This document shows positions 52,648 to 63,700 of a stretch of 64,000 bases of DNA, one piece after another. The DNA is from Isochrysis galbana (lineage: Eukaryota > Haptophyta > Isochrysidales > Isochrysidaceae), in assembly GCA_018136815.1 (NCBI GenBank), contig CM030936.1:5727685-5791684 (forward strand), read 5' to 3'. The position numbers and the translations under genes are program-made. Within the stretch, counting starts at the first letter, position 1. Every line of letters begins with the position of its first letter. Below the pieces are notes generated by a model. The model saw nothing but the letters and a program-made list of their open reading frames with translations. It had not been told where the DNA came from and made no database searches.

Positions 52648-53919
52648 ATGGCCTGTCTGGCACTGTTCGTCGCCCTTCCCTCTCTCCTGGGCGGGAGGCC
52701 GCTGGTCGGGCCGCTTCGGCCGGTGCGCGTAGCAGCGCAGCCGACCTGCCTCCTCGATCCCTCCCTCCTCGTCTCCTCCCTCTCCCATGATGCCGCGATC
52801 CAGCTGCAGCTTGGAGCGCAAGAGCTGGCGGCCGCTCCTGCAGAGCTCTCCTCCTTCCTTTCTGCCTCCGCCGCACCGCTCGTCGAGCACGTGTCCAAGC
52901 AGTTTGACCAGATGCTCTATCAGCTCGCTTATGACCTCGCATTCCAGCTGCAGCTCGGTTATGATGAATTCAAGCTGGTGCTGCCAGAGATCCAGAGCGC
53001 CCTCGCTGAGGCAAGGCAGCTACTTCTCGCGCAGGTTTGGGGATATGTCGCTGAGCACGCTCCGGCGGTTGCTAGCGTTGTGCGCGGAATAGGTGCAGGT
53101 ATAGGATTCGCCGCTCCAATCCTCAGAACCGCGCTGGAGCTCACTTTACCCGTCGTCAAGGGGGTGTTTGAGGCGGCGTGGCCGATCATCCTCGCTGGCT
53201 TTAAGGCGGCCACACCAGTCATCCAGCAGGGGCTTGAAAGCGCCGGCGTAGCCATCGCCAAGACGGCCACCCATCAATATGAGGTGGTGGCGCCTGTCAT
53301 CCGCTCAAGCATCATGTACACTGCTGACGCCGCAAACTTGGCGCTGCAAGAGAAAGCGAAGCAGGTGATTCCGGCCGTGCGATCCGAGGTTGAGGCGGCC
53401 ATCCCATTGGTGCGCTCGGGTATCGAGTATGCTGGCGAGGCGGCGAACCGCCAGATTGCCGAGTTAATGCCCATCGTTCGCGAGCACATCGACGCGGCCG
53501 CGGCCGTGATCCATGCCAGCGTGGAGACGGCTGGGGATGCGATGAGCCAAGAGTTGAGGATGCGGATGGAGGCTATCAACCAAGCAATCACCTCAGACGT
53601 TCTCCTCCTTCGCATGAGCATAGAAGACACGACAAGCAATGTGCACCAGGCGATGGTGCAAAACTTTAACACAGTTGTACCGGTGCTCCGCGCGGAGATG
53701 GAGACGGGCTTCAGGTACACGGGCAAGTCGGTGGTTGAGGCGCTTTCGTCGAACCTCGAGGCCGGGATTCCAATCATCCTTGACTCAGGGGTTGCGGTGG
53801 GGAAGTCGCTCGTGATGAGGATCGAGTCCCTCGGGCCCGTCGTTCGCTCGGGCTTTTCGGCAGGCCTTGAGGCAGCTGTACCCCTGATTCGCTCGGGCAG
53901 CATATCGGCGCTGCTCTAG
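52648..53919 (+). CDS. secreted or organellar amphipathic 11-mer repeat protein (apolipoprotein-like)
   Basis: An intronless ORF of 423 residues from the ATG at 52648. The N-terminus MACLALFVALPSLLGGRPLV looks like a signal or transit leader. The rest is predicted all-helical and shows proline-led 11-residue repeats: PVVKGVFEAAW, PIILAGFKAAT, PVIQQGLESAG, PAVRSEVEAAI, PLVRSGIEYAG, PVLRAEMETGF, PIILDSGVAVG, PLIRSGSISAL, with 22-residue spacings between others. Pro-punctuated 11/22-mers of amphipathic helix are the signature of exchangeable apolipoproteins, and similar 11-mers occur in perilipins, synucleins and LEA proteins. I infer reversible membrane or lipid-particle binding; no sequence family is recognised with certainty. 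The frame is open upstream to 52177, but that part is G/C-run artefact. Confidence 0.72.
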   Translation: MACLALFVALPSLLGGRPLVGPLRPVRVAAQPTCLLDPSLLVSSLSHDAAIQLQLGAQELAAAPAELSSFLSASAAPLVEHVSKQFDQMLYQLAYDLAFQLQLGYDEFKLVLPEIQSALAEARQLLLAQVWGYVAEHAPAVASVVRGIGAGIGFAAPILRTALELTLPVVKGVFEAAWPIILAGFKAATPVIQQGLESAGVAIAKTATHQYEVVAPVIRSSIMYTADAANLALQEKAKQVIPAVRSEVEAAIPLVRSGIEYAGEAANRQIAELMPIVREHIDAAAAVIHASVETAGDAMSQELRMRMEAINQAITSDVLLLRMSIEDTTSNVHQAMVQNFNTVVPVLRAEMETGFRYTGKSVVEALSSNLEAGIPIILDSGVAVGKSLVMRIESLGPVVRSGFSAGLEAAVPLIRSGSISALL

Positions 53920-54574
53920 ACGAGCCCGCTCCGCTACGCCGCGACGGCCAATGTGCATAGACGCACGCCCATTGCCTTGACCGCGCCCACTGGCTCGGCG
54001 GCTTGCATTGCTGAGCACAATGCTTGCGGTTGAGAGGTCCAAACGAACGACGTCTGCCCTGTCTTGCGCCGACCAGCGCGACTGCCATTCAGCCCACTAG
54101 TAAAATCCAGTAGTTTAGTTGCTAGCTGTGCGGGCGCTCTCGAGCGTCCTAGTTCCGATTTCGTTGCTCCCGTCACAAACGCTCTCCTCCACCCACTTGA
54201 CGGGGCAGCGCGCAGTTCATTGATGCACCGCATTTGTTGACTTTGTCCAGCGTCCGACGCCTTTTTGCCGACCCGTCGACGTTGCCATGCTTTCTATGCT
54301 AATGGCATAACATACTAAAGGAAATGCTTTTGAGTAATCACGCCATGCGCGCGGGCCTGGGGTATGCTTGCCGCTGTGAGCTCCCGTTCCATCGATTGCC
54401 CCCCCCCCCCCCCCAGGGCGGTCAAACAAGGCTTTTTAAGTACAAATATGGGGGGGGGGCGGCATTTTTTGACCGTGAGCGGAAAGTCCCGGCGCAAAGC
54501 TGGTCGGGGGGTCCTCCGGCCTTTTAAGAATCCTCGTCCGACAAGACGGTACGAGGTCCCGTCTGACCCCCGTA
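53920..54574. other. non-coding spacer
   Basis: The 3' flank of the repeat protein gene; C-run at 54400-54414 and G-run at 54451-54460. No gene seen. Confidence 0.5.
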
Positions 54575-54690
54575 CAATAAATAAAAAATATTTAATGTTA
54601 TATCCTAGCCAACCCCACTAGCTAATCGGACACAACTTTTCAGTCCCGGAATCCCGCCATGCCTGACGTCACGGACGAGCCAGGTGTACT
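54575..54690. repeat. retroposon 5' segment, also at 42.2 kb
   Basis: AATGTTATATCCTAGCCAAC, CCACTAGCTAATCGGACACA and CCCGGAATCCCGCCATGCCT occur in the same order at 42184-42265, at nearly full identity by eye. The conserved 3' part of the family is absent here. Confidence 0.7.
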
Positions 54691-55094
54691 CGATACGCTC
54701 GAGTGCGGAGATACTCAAAGAGTCAAAGAGTTTCCATACTCACTACTCACACCAATTGTCTAAACTCCGACAACCGATGACGCTAGAGTCGATGGCCACG
54801 AACGATCTTACCTTCACACTACTATTCTTTTCGAATCGCGTACGCAATTACCAATTTGGTGATGATCCAGCTGAGATAATAACTAAGCTCACAACTGCTG
54901 AACCCGTACGATACGATGTCGACAGCCGCCGGGCCAAAAAAATTGGAATTTTATCACGTCGGCGCGCGCGCGCGCGAAAGAATAGGGAGCTGAGACTCGG
55001 AGGGTCGTCTAGTTGGGACATATGGAGGTCATCCATGCATTTATTTTGCTATAAGAAAGCGATCATGAGAACCCGAATTTTACTGTCCCCACCT
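54691..55094. other. non-coding spacer
   Basis: A short (CG)n tract at 54962-54974. No recognised gene. Confidence 0.35.
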
Positions 55095-55686
55095 CTATCG
55101 TAGTGGTAGTGGCTGATGTGACGATTCGACACGGGTGACGACCTCGAGCGTCCCGACGCCTCGGGGGCTCTAAGAATGGATGCTGAGGGATGGAATTTGG
55201 AGTCATTCGATGTGGATTTGTTGTTTTGCCACCCTTGAACTGTCGAGTGCGGGCGGTTCTGGCTTTGGCTGTCACTGAAGTTGTTGAGTGATTTGGCCAT
55301 TTGGCCATATATATATATATGGTCCAGGTCCCACCACTTGGAGGAGCGTGTGGCGCGGTCGGCGGCCGCTGAGTCGAAGAAAAGATTTTCAACGAATTTG
55401 TCGAGTTTATTCGTTGTGGTTGTGGTGTTGTACCCTTGAGCGGCGTCGTCGAGCGCGCTATCGCTATGGTTGTAGAAGTTGGGGTGCTCTCGGCAGGGGT
55501 ACCACGTTAGAAATTGTAGTCTTGTAAGAGGTCTTGTTGGTTGTTGGCTATCATCCCTAGCCACATACACCGGACGAGCCATGCACCAACCGCGCACACC
55601 CCCATCGCGGGGTAGGGGCTCCGTTGCCGATGAGGCACGGTCCCTCAGTACTAGGATTAAACTAGGACAACAAGAAAACTCTGACA
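55095..55686 (-). mobile_element. LTR-retrotransposon 5' fragment, copy B
   Basis: The reverse-complement copy of 50812-51370. It starts TGTCAGAGTTTTCTTG at 55686, with the PBS-like TGGTACCCCTGCCGAGAG at 55504-55487 (one mismatch) and the same leader frame. It carries an extra (AT)n stretch near 55308-55321. Both copies break off at nearly the same place, after GTCACATCAGCCACTAC, which suggests a shared element structure rather than random truncation. Confidence 0.6.
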
Positions 55687-56160
55687 GACCTCCTAGTAGC
55701 AGTAAAAGAGTACAAGGCATCTTCAAGAGTTTTTATCACATATGTGGAAACACACGAATGGACAAGGGGGTCGAGTAAGAGGTGGCAGCGCTCCCCTTCC
55801 TCCCCGTCTCCCTCCCTGTGCGTACTCTACGCTCGTTGCCTGTGCCCCGCCACTTCCCACCCTCTCCTCACGCCGCCGCCGCCACGCCTTCCCCTCCCCC
55901 CCCCCTCGCTGCGTACCTACCTCGAGGGATTGTCGTTCTGCCCCCCTTGCCGCGCCCCCATTCGGCCCACACGCCTTCCTCCCAACCCTCCTCAGCTCGC
56001 TGCCACCACCATTCAGAACACCCTGAGCCCTCGCCGCTCGAGCCTCGAGTGCGTAACAAGCACCACGGAGGAGCTCGAGTCACGCCGCTCGCTCCTCGGT
56101 TCCGCGGAGGGAGAAGACGACGAGCAGTTCGAATCGCCATCCGCCGAGCAGGAAGAGGAG

Positions 56161-57132
56161 ATGCGCAGGAGGGCGCTCAACGCCGCCTCTCGACAACGGA
56201 GGCTAGCGGTCGCCCTTCTCTTCGCGCTATCGCTCGCGCTTGTGCTTCGCGGATGGCTTCTGGTAAAGCCGACCGCAAGGTGCCAGATTTTTCTGCCGCG
56301 TGCAATATCGCACCGTGGGTTCGATATCGAGGCTGGCGAGCAGTGGGCTAGCAGCAGTTCGGTGATTAGGCTGCTGCGTGCTGGGATCAGCTCGTTCGAC
56401 CTCGACCTGTTCTGGACTGCCGACAAGGAGTCGGAGCACTACATTGGGCATCCACCCAGTCTCCTCGCCAATCTACGGCTCCCGGAGCCAATGAGCGCAC
56501 ACACATCGGGCGAGCTGCTGCAGCGTATCCGGAAGATGTCGACCAGTACAGAGCTGCCGCTCACGCTCTCAGAGCTGCTCCGTCTAGCCCGTGCGTACCC
56601 CAACAGCATCGAGCTCATCTCCCTCGAGCTCAAAGAACCCGGACACGCGCTGTGGACAAGGCAGTTGCACCGCATTGTAGACGCGATCCGCAGGTCAGGC
56701 ATGGAGCACAAGTTTGCACTCATGGTGGATTCGGCAGCACAAGGCGCCATCCATCGGCGTGTGCAGGCGGCTATAGGCGTGTCGATTGCTCTGCACCAAG
56801 TGGTGCGGGACCGGCTTGCGCCCAAAGACGCGCTTGGCCGGCCATACGCCAATCTGACCTCTGCGGCGGCGGAAGCGGCAGCCCTCGGTGTGCGATGCAA
56901 CGGGTGGAGCGTTTCGTCGAAATTGCTCCAGCCAAATCTTGGGGCGACCGGCTCACGAATGGGGATGCCTGTCGACGTATGGGTCGTGGATGACGAGGTT
57001 ACTCTGCAACGCGCGGTGCAGGCCGGCGTGGCTGGTGTGGTCAGCAACCGGCCTCTTTGGCTGCAGGAACGGCTGCGAGAGCTTAAAGAGCATGCGTGCC
57101 CCAGCATTAGCGGGAGCGGCACCCAGGGATGA
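56161..57132 (+). CDS. GDPD-like (glycerophosphodiester phosphodiesterase superfamily) membrane protein
   Basis: From the first in-frame ATG the protein is 323 residues. An N-terminal basic stretch and membrane helix (RRLAVALLFALSLALVLRGW) precede a TIM-barrel region: ISHRGFD (the HRG motif), SFDLDLFWTADK, YIGHPP, ELISLELKEPG, DVWVVDDEVTLQRAVQAG and GVVSNRP. Spacing follows GDPD enzymes, which hydrolyse glycerophosphodiesters, but ExD is replaced by DLD and the second HD by HP, so activity is uncertain. The frame stays open back to 55744 with a serine/acid-rich stretch (EELESRRSLLGSAEGEDDEQ) that could be a real cytoplasmic N-terminus reached by splicing, but it has no ATG. Confidence 0.7.
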   Translation: MRRRALNAASRQRRLAVALLFALSLALVLRGWLLVKPTARCQIFLPRAISHRGFDIEAGEQWASSSSVIRLLRAGISSFDLDLFWTADKESEHYIGHPPSLLANLRLPEPMSAHTSGELLQRIRKMSTSTELPLTLSELLRLARAYPNSIELISLELKEPGHALWTRQLHRIVDAIRRSGMEHKFALMVDSAAQGAIHRRVQAAIGVSIALHQVVRDRLAPKDALGRPYANLTSAAAEAAALGVRCNGWSVSSKLLQPNLGATGSRMGMPVDVWVVDDEVTLQRAVQAGVAGVVSNRPLWLQERLRELKEHACPSISGSGTQG

Positions 57133-58255
57133 AGTGTTGGCGCTGCAGAGGCCAACATCGCCGCCCCGTAATCCGGGGACAACTTACTTGTGCGTGGTTG
57201 CCGTCCGCTGTACCACACGCACAGACTGTGCTTGTTTGGCCGCGCCTTTCAAATCGCGGCTTCTTTTCGGCGCCACTTGCGCAGCGGGCATTTGCTCGAT
57301 TTCGTCCACGTCCGGGGTCCTAGTGAGCAAAAGCGACCAGCACGGCTTGGCATACCCGTAACCTGATTTTTGTGCATGCTCCATGTTCGTGGATTGATAT
57401 TATTCCGCCGCGTCCGGCAGGCGAGCAGCATTGCCACGTTACTAGGCCAGCAGAATGGTGGCTCTAGGAACGGCGCTATGGCTGATATTGATTTATGTGC
57501 AAATGTGTTGTGTGATGTGGGCAAGTGGAATTGGTTTTTGCCTCCAATAGATATTTCAATGCTTTGTTTGAGTTGTGAATTTCAGTTCCAGCGCGCTCAT
57601 GACCCGCCCTTTGCAGGGCCTGCAGGGACATATTCACCCGCAACTTCATGATAGAATATCTGGGCTTTGGTGTCACTGCTGCCGCTAACCGCTAAGCCCA
57701 AGCCCGGTGTTAGCACGAGCCACGACGCACTTGCCCATGAGTAAGAGGTTGCGACGCACCTCAGGTTCGGTTGTTTCTTTGACCGGCGCCGAAACCCTTA
57801 TGAAGAGGAGTGCTTGTGCGGCAAGTTAGGGGAGCATTTGAGTATCTCGAAACTCGTCTGCGGACTGAACAGTGCGCGTCTCCCTATCATTGCCACCAAC
57901 TATTGTTAAAACGGCCTGAAACGATAGGGGCATGTATGGAGCGCACGCCGATTTTGTCGCATCCACAGTGTTTTATACTCTAGGCGGATGCGGTGCTTCT
58001 ATCAATGTATAGTGTGTGAGAAAAATTAAATTGAGTGAATTTGGTTTTCGTCAACGAGTTGTGCCGCCTCGTCCTTGACGTTTATGTCGCTGTCCGTCTG
58101 TCCGTTGGTGACAGGGTGATGACGATTTTGTCCGAGATGTCTAGGCCCAGATAATAGAAATATGCAAGAAATGTTTTGCATGTTTTGGCCCTTTTCGGTG
58201 ATTTTGCGCATATCTCTGCATATTTTGCATATTTGACGCATATTTTAGGGCCAAG
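57133..58255. other. non-coding spacer
   Basis: No gene or repeat recognised apart from a cluster of GCATAT boxes near 58208-58243. Confidence 0.4.
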
Positions 58256-58590
58256 GGTATGCAAGCGCTCAACGGGCGGAGCTGCTGCACCACCGCTTCC
58301 AGCTCGTCCGCTCGCCCGCGCTGGGCTTCGAGCGCTACTTGCATCTGCAGCAGTTCTGCCGAGCTGTCACCCTGGCAGTCCGCCGCCGCCTCGAAATCCG
58401 CGCGCATCTTCTGCTTCTCTTCTCGCGCCTTCTCTAGCGCCACTCGTAGTTGCCGCACGTCCGCATTGGTGGCGCGCAGTTCGCGCAGCTCCTTGCGCGC
58501 CGCCGCGAGCTGCTTGCACCTTGGCGTAGCGCGCCGCCCTTGCCAGCAGCGACCTCGTGGCCATGCCGCGAGCCAGGGTCGGTATGCCAA
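58256..58590 (-). other. coiled-coil open frame, possible retroelement gag piece
   Basis: A minus-strand frame of about 110 codons is strongly coiled coil (ARKELRELRATNADVRQLRV, ALEKAREEKQKMRADFEAAA). It ends in low-complexity AT-rich sequence. It lies next to, and opposite to, a Gypsy RT fragment, so a transposon origin is likely; a host exon is also possible. Confidence 0.35.
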
Positions 58591-58599
58591 AATAACTCG

Positions 58600-59111
58600 G
58601 AGTGCTGTGCATCCCGATCAAAGAATCGCACAAACATATCACCGCTTTCACTACCCACCGCGGCAAATACGAGTTCAACTTTCTACCGTTCGGCATCCAA
58701 TCAGGTCCCTCCTACATGTGCCGCTTGATGGACATCGTTCTCGGTGCGCTAGCGTGGGAGATCTGCATGCCTTACCTCGATGATGTGGGCATCTGGTCAA
58801 CGGGCGTGGGACCTTCCGAAGAGGCCAGGGCACAGGCTTCGTTCGAGCAAATGCTTCACCGGCTAGACCTAGTTCTCGAGCGGCTAGAGTGGGCCGGCCT
58901 GACCTGCAAGATCGTTTCGCCAACTGCTCTCGAGGCGGCGTCCGCCGACGTTCGCTCGTACGCATCCAGGCTCAATGCGAGCCTCCGCCTCTCATGGTCC
59001 AGCACTCTCGAGGCTACCCTAGCCGCTCAGGCTGAGTCAGTCCGTGACGCTACCATCAAGTCCCAACGACCAGCGCGTTTCGAACCTGGGACGGTGTGTG
59101 CACATTGCTAG
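58600..59111 (+). pseudogene. Gypsy reverse-transcriptase fragment with internal deletion
   Basis: The frame opens with CIPIKESHKHITAFTTHRGK, then FNFLPFGIQSGPSYMCRLMD and MPYLDDVGIWS: RT motifs with an intact YLDD, as in Ty3/Gypsy. After about residue 110 the RT match ends. The remaining TLAAQAESVRDATIKSQRPA then RFEPGT resembles the segment just after the integrase core, so the middle of pol seems deleted. No LTRs were found next to it. Confidence 0.6.
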
Positions 59112-59285
59112 CCAGACACTCGACACCGGCAACTGTGTTCAACACTGTTCATAGTGTTCAGTCGCCGCTTCGTGTTCTTTTTGTTCTTGTTCAACTGCTC
59201 GTTGTTGTTCTTGTTCGGCTCAGAGGCTTGTTGCTAAGTGTTGTTCTTGTTCAGAATCTGAACAGTGTTCAGCGCTTAACGTTAA
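59112..59285. repeat. GTTCTTGTTC-rich tract
   Basis: GTTGTTCTTGTTC and GTGTTCA motifs recur about ten times between 59140 and 59275, ending at AACGTTAAGC. Confidence 0.6.
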
Positions 59286-59780
59286 GCAGCTCTAGTGGGG
59301 AGTGGGGAGTCAATTCCGAATCGACATAAGCTTTGATTGTACGAAGCAGATCATCACGACTCATATTGATGATTGCTTTCGCAGTGAATTTCTTGCTCAA
59401 GAGAGTGTGTATCATATAAACCAGTGTGAATGATTTATTAGCCTCGCAAATGGCATGTAAGGTGTCTTTAATGTTCGTATTGTGCTTGAAATCGAATGAA
59501 CTGAATAAGGACTTACATTCGAAAGTGTACGTCCACAAATTTGGGTTCGACTCAAGCAGCCTCCTCAGGGAGTTGTTGCTCCCCCCCGGGTTGACCCCAA
59601 CCGGCGGCGGCGGACTGATGCTGTCCAATGCTTCCGCCATAACTTGCATGGCAGATTTAGAAGTGCCATATGGCGGAAAGAGAGGTGTGATGAATTTTTA
59701 ACGTTCTCGTCCATCTTTTTTGTGATCCATTGCAATCGCTTGCGTACTACATCATCAGCCGCCATTCCATTTGTAGACAT
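59269..59780 (-). CDS. unknown AT-rich ORF pair (two exons or a frameshift)
   Basis: A first frame starts at ATG 59780 (MSTNGMAADDVVRKRLQWIT, KKMDENV). About 40 codons later a second frame (59649 down to 59272) continues VMAEALDSISPPPPVGVNPG, FECKSLFSSFDFKHNTNIKD, IHTLLSKKFTAKAIINMSRD. Codon use is AT-rich, unlike neighbouring genes. The two frames overlap around 59650-59700 and could be joined by a small intron starting at GTTAAA or by a one-base shift. No family recognised; acquired or viral/transposon origin is only a guess. Confidence 0.4.
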
Positions 59781-60672
59781 GGTTGAGCACTGTGAGGTGG
59801 GTGCCTTTGCTTAAATACTAGACATTTTTTTTGTGTGCCGGCGCATCGCGTATTGGGAAACGAGGGGTACCAAATGAAGGCAAACGACCTCGGAGTCGGA
59901 CTCAGAGTGAGTCGAGTGAGGAGGAGGGAGGAGAAGGCGTATTGTACGTCCGGCGCAGCAAGGGCAAGGGTGTGGGTGTGGGTGTGGGCTGCTCAACATT
60001 ACAGCATTACACACGTGTAGGTAGCAACAATTTCAACCTTGGCGGTGTCAAGCTGCACAATTACTTACTTGTACACATTGTACGATCTTTATTTATATTT
60101 ACGCTAGCAGCTACTACCACTTACTACCACTAGCTACGGGCTTCGGTGCGCTTGCATTACAGTTGTACGCTTGGCGCTACAACGATCAACGATCAACTAT
60201 TGTACTACGTACTACAATATGACTACTATGTAACCACTATGTGTTATGAGCGTTGCGGAGTCAGACGCCAAATTTTCGGGGTTTGCGGGATGCGGCGCTT
60301 CCCTCTAAAGGGGACGTGCCCCCGAGAAATTCGCATTTCTGTTCATTTTTGAGTCTGGTTGTTTCGCCCCGGTCGCCCCTCACTTTAGTGTTCTTCCTTG
60401 TCGCGGTCGACTATTTATTGTTTGAGTAACTTGTATCGGCGGCTCCGGCCGGTGAAGATACCTCGAACACTTGCTAAACTGTTTACGTGAAGTACTCCTG
60501 TGCTCTTCTAATACTCAACCTTGCTTCTGCGTGGGCAGGTGGAGCGAGCGAGAGGGCGCGAAGCTCAGGCTCGCGAGAGTGAGTGCGGTGGAGCGCGGGT
60601 GGGAGTGGCTGAGGACAGCAAGGAGAGAGGGGAGAGAGAAGAGAGCAGAGCGAGAGCGAGAGCGAGAGCGAG

Positions 60673-60712
<40 letters not shown>

Positions 60713-60784
60713 GAAGAGAGGTACGATAGCGAGCGAGAGGGAGGGAGAGGGAGAGAGAAAGGGAGAGAGAGGTCGGGAGAGAGA
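59781..60784. other. spacer and 5' region of the ADP-ribosyltransferase gene
   Basis: The first 700 bp are AT-richer with a GTGTGGGTGTGGGT run (59970) and a TACTACCACT duplication (60110-60130). A (GA)n tract runs from about 60640 to 60714. The frame of the downstream gene is open through it (Arg/Glu-rich) but contains no earlier ATG, so it is probably 5' UTR. Confidence 0.5.
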
Positions 60785-63700
60785 ATGCGAGATCGGACTG
60801 CGCGTGTCATCCCAGCTGCACAGAGCCCACTCATTGGGACGCCTCCACAAATGGACGAGCGCCTCTCTCGTGAGCTTCGCGAGTGCGAGCGCGTGCTTGC
60901 TGCCTCCGCGCGCACCGCCTCGCACCTCAGACAGGAGAACCAGAGGCTCAAGGCTCGTGATGAGCGCGCTCTCTCTCTCTACAGCTTGCCGAAGGATCAC
61001 TCAGAGCCGCGCACTTTTGACTCTGCTCTGCCGGCTTCTCGAATCGCTCGAGCGGGCGCAGAAACCGATTCAGGAGATTCCATGGCCGCAGTCGCCCACC
61101 ATGGCCGCGTGCAGTCTTTTAGCAAACTTGCGGAGAGCGGTAGCGTTGGTCTCGCTGCCGTCACACTTGCCATGTCCAGCGCTCACGCTGTTACTTCGTG
61201 TGCGTCAGTCCCGCCCGGCTTGCATGCAAGTAATGGTGATACTTCAACTGCTCCGTTGGCTGCAAAAGCTGAGAATCTAGAGGAGGAGAATGCGCGTTTG
61301 AAGGAACGTGTGCTTTATCTCGAGGAGCAGAATGAGAGGCTGCGCGTAACGCTCTCTTCTTCGTACATAGGCTACCTCTCAAGCATGCGTGTCGCTCGTC
61401 GGCGTGCTGTCCGCACCATCCAGAGGCGATGGCGCGACCGGAAACGAGTGAAGGACTGGTTACAGTTGGCATGGACCATTTTTGCTCGTGGCCGCTTCCG
61501 CCACCTCCTCGCAGGTCGGGCCTCGAGGCATCTCGCCGATGCAGGGGATGTTACGGTGGCCACAAGCACTGACGAAGCGGCGACGAGCATTGGCGTGAAA
61601 ACTGAGGCGGACAGGCGACAGAAGCTGATCTCGGACCTCGTGCACGCTGCGCGCGAGGCCGCACGCGATGACCTCAGTGGAAACATGGACAGCGAGGAGC
61701 TTACAGAGCGCTGGGCGGCGCGGACTTGGCTGCAGGTGCGCTCAAATTAGTTGCGTGCAGTGGCTGTCGCCCACAGACTGGGCACATTGGTCGTGATCGG
61801 TGCGCTGCAAGGTAAAGGGAGAGGTGTGCGTAAGGGATTGCGGCTCAGCGTTTGTGTGTACGCTGACAGGGTGAGGGTGAAGAAGGATGAGGGGAGCCTG
61901 GACCACTGCCACACACGTGCCGGTGATTCTACTGAGCCTCTACACTCCACGCCTCCCCGTTTGCTCAGTCCTTGCCTTTGGCAGATGTCCTCGTCCGCCC
62001 AATACTAGCGCCTCTTCGCGAGTTGGGCAAAACGCTTAGTACGTCAGAAGACAAACCTTACGCGCCGCTCGAACTTGAGTTCATGCGAGGCATCGCACGG
62101 CTCGCGTCTCGAGAAATGATTGCAGAGCTCTTTGACGCTCATAAGCTTGTCGATCACATTGCAGACGTGCTGTGGCAGGTGAGCTCAAGCTGGCGAGTGC
62201 AGCGAAGTGAATGGGCTTGTAGACTTTCAAGGTGGATGCGGGCGTGGGGCTGATAGGAGAGCGGCACGATGCGCCCAGACCTGCAACGCGGGCGTGGGGC
62301 CAATGGGGCAGCGGCGCGAATTTCTTCCCTCGTTTGCACCAGCCAGATTCCGTCCTCCTGGGTTCTGCAGGCGGTGACGCGCCTTGAGCAGTCAACGTCG
62401 GCCGACAAAGCGTCGCGACTTCTCAACTCCAAATTCGAGGTGGAGGAGGATGTGGTCACCATGAGCTATGGTTCCGACTCCTCCTTCTTCCAAGGCCTCG
62501 AGCATCTCATCGGACCTCCAAAGCCTCGGCTTACGGAGGCAATGGTGCGTGGCCCCCCTGAATCAGCACCATCCCGTGCGAGCTTATCTGGGTTTTCACA
62601 CTGGCTTCGGTGAGTGCGCACCTTACGACTGTCCTCAGGTGCGCGAACACTGTGGAGCGCCGGATTCGCGCCTTCAATTTGAGGCGCCCAACTTTGGCAC
62701 GCGTACGACGTCAATCATCGAGTGGTGGTTTGTCCACGACCCAGAGAGCGGGCTCAAGCGCCTGAACATTGACGAGTGGCCATACGAGACCAAACTGGTC
62801 GGCGAACTCGTTGCAATGCGTAGACGGGCGCTACCTCCTTCTGCCTTCGAGGCAGAGCGGTGCAGGAAGAATGACCTCCTCGAGGAGCTTGGCCATGATC
62901 CCTTCCAGGCACGTTCCCGCTCGTGGCAATACGTCCCGGCCCCCGTCACCCTCCAGTCACGCTGGGAATACGAGCATCTCTATTTTTGGTCTGCGCGCTC
63001 TCACCTTCGGGCAATCACGCATACAGGTCCCCGAGTTCGTGGCTGCGCGTCTTTACACTGGGCCCATGTACAAGAAGTACCAATGTGTCCTTCGTGCCAT
63101 GGGCTCTTTGCAAGCAAGCGCTCAGCCTGTCTACGATGCAGCGGTGGAGCTCGCGCGTCCAGACCCAGCGACTCCCATCTATGCAACGCGCACAACTTCT
63201 CACTCGCATAAGAGTGGTGCTATTGACAGTCGTCATGCCACTGAGTCCGCCCCAATGCGATCGCGGGGCCAAGAAAACGTAAACGAACCCAGTCCCGGTG
63301 CATTGGATCCTCTTGAACGAGCGCGCGGAGACTTCCTTGAGCTCTGCCGTGGCAACCGGTATACGACGACACTGCACTGTTTGAACTCGGCGATTGTCAA
63401 GCTCTCTAAGATCCAGAAAGCTGTCAAGGTCTACCGCGGAATGAGTCGGGCTGCGTTGCCGAAGACGTTTTGGCACCCTTCCGAGACCAACTGCAGGGGC
63501 GCAGTTGAGGTGAGCATGCGTAGCAATCGGCTACTCACTGCAAGGAGAGGGGCTCGACGTGGAGTGAGTCGCGAGGTATCGTTGCGTCCTTGTTGGTAAG
63601 ACTTTCACTCCCCGCCCCTCGATTGGAATGGCAGGTGGGCGTGCTGTCCACGACGGCCGATAAGGCGATTGCTTTGGATTACGTGCACAAGTTTGCGCGC

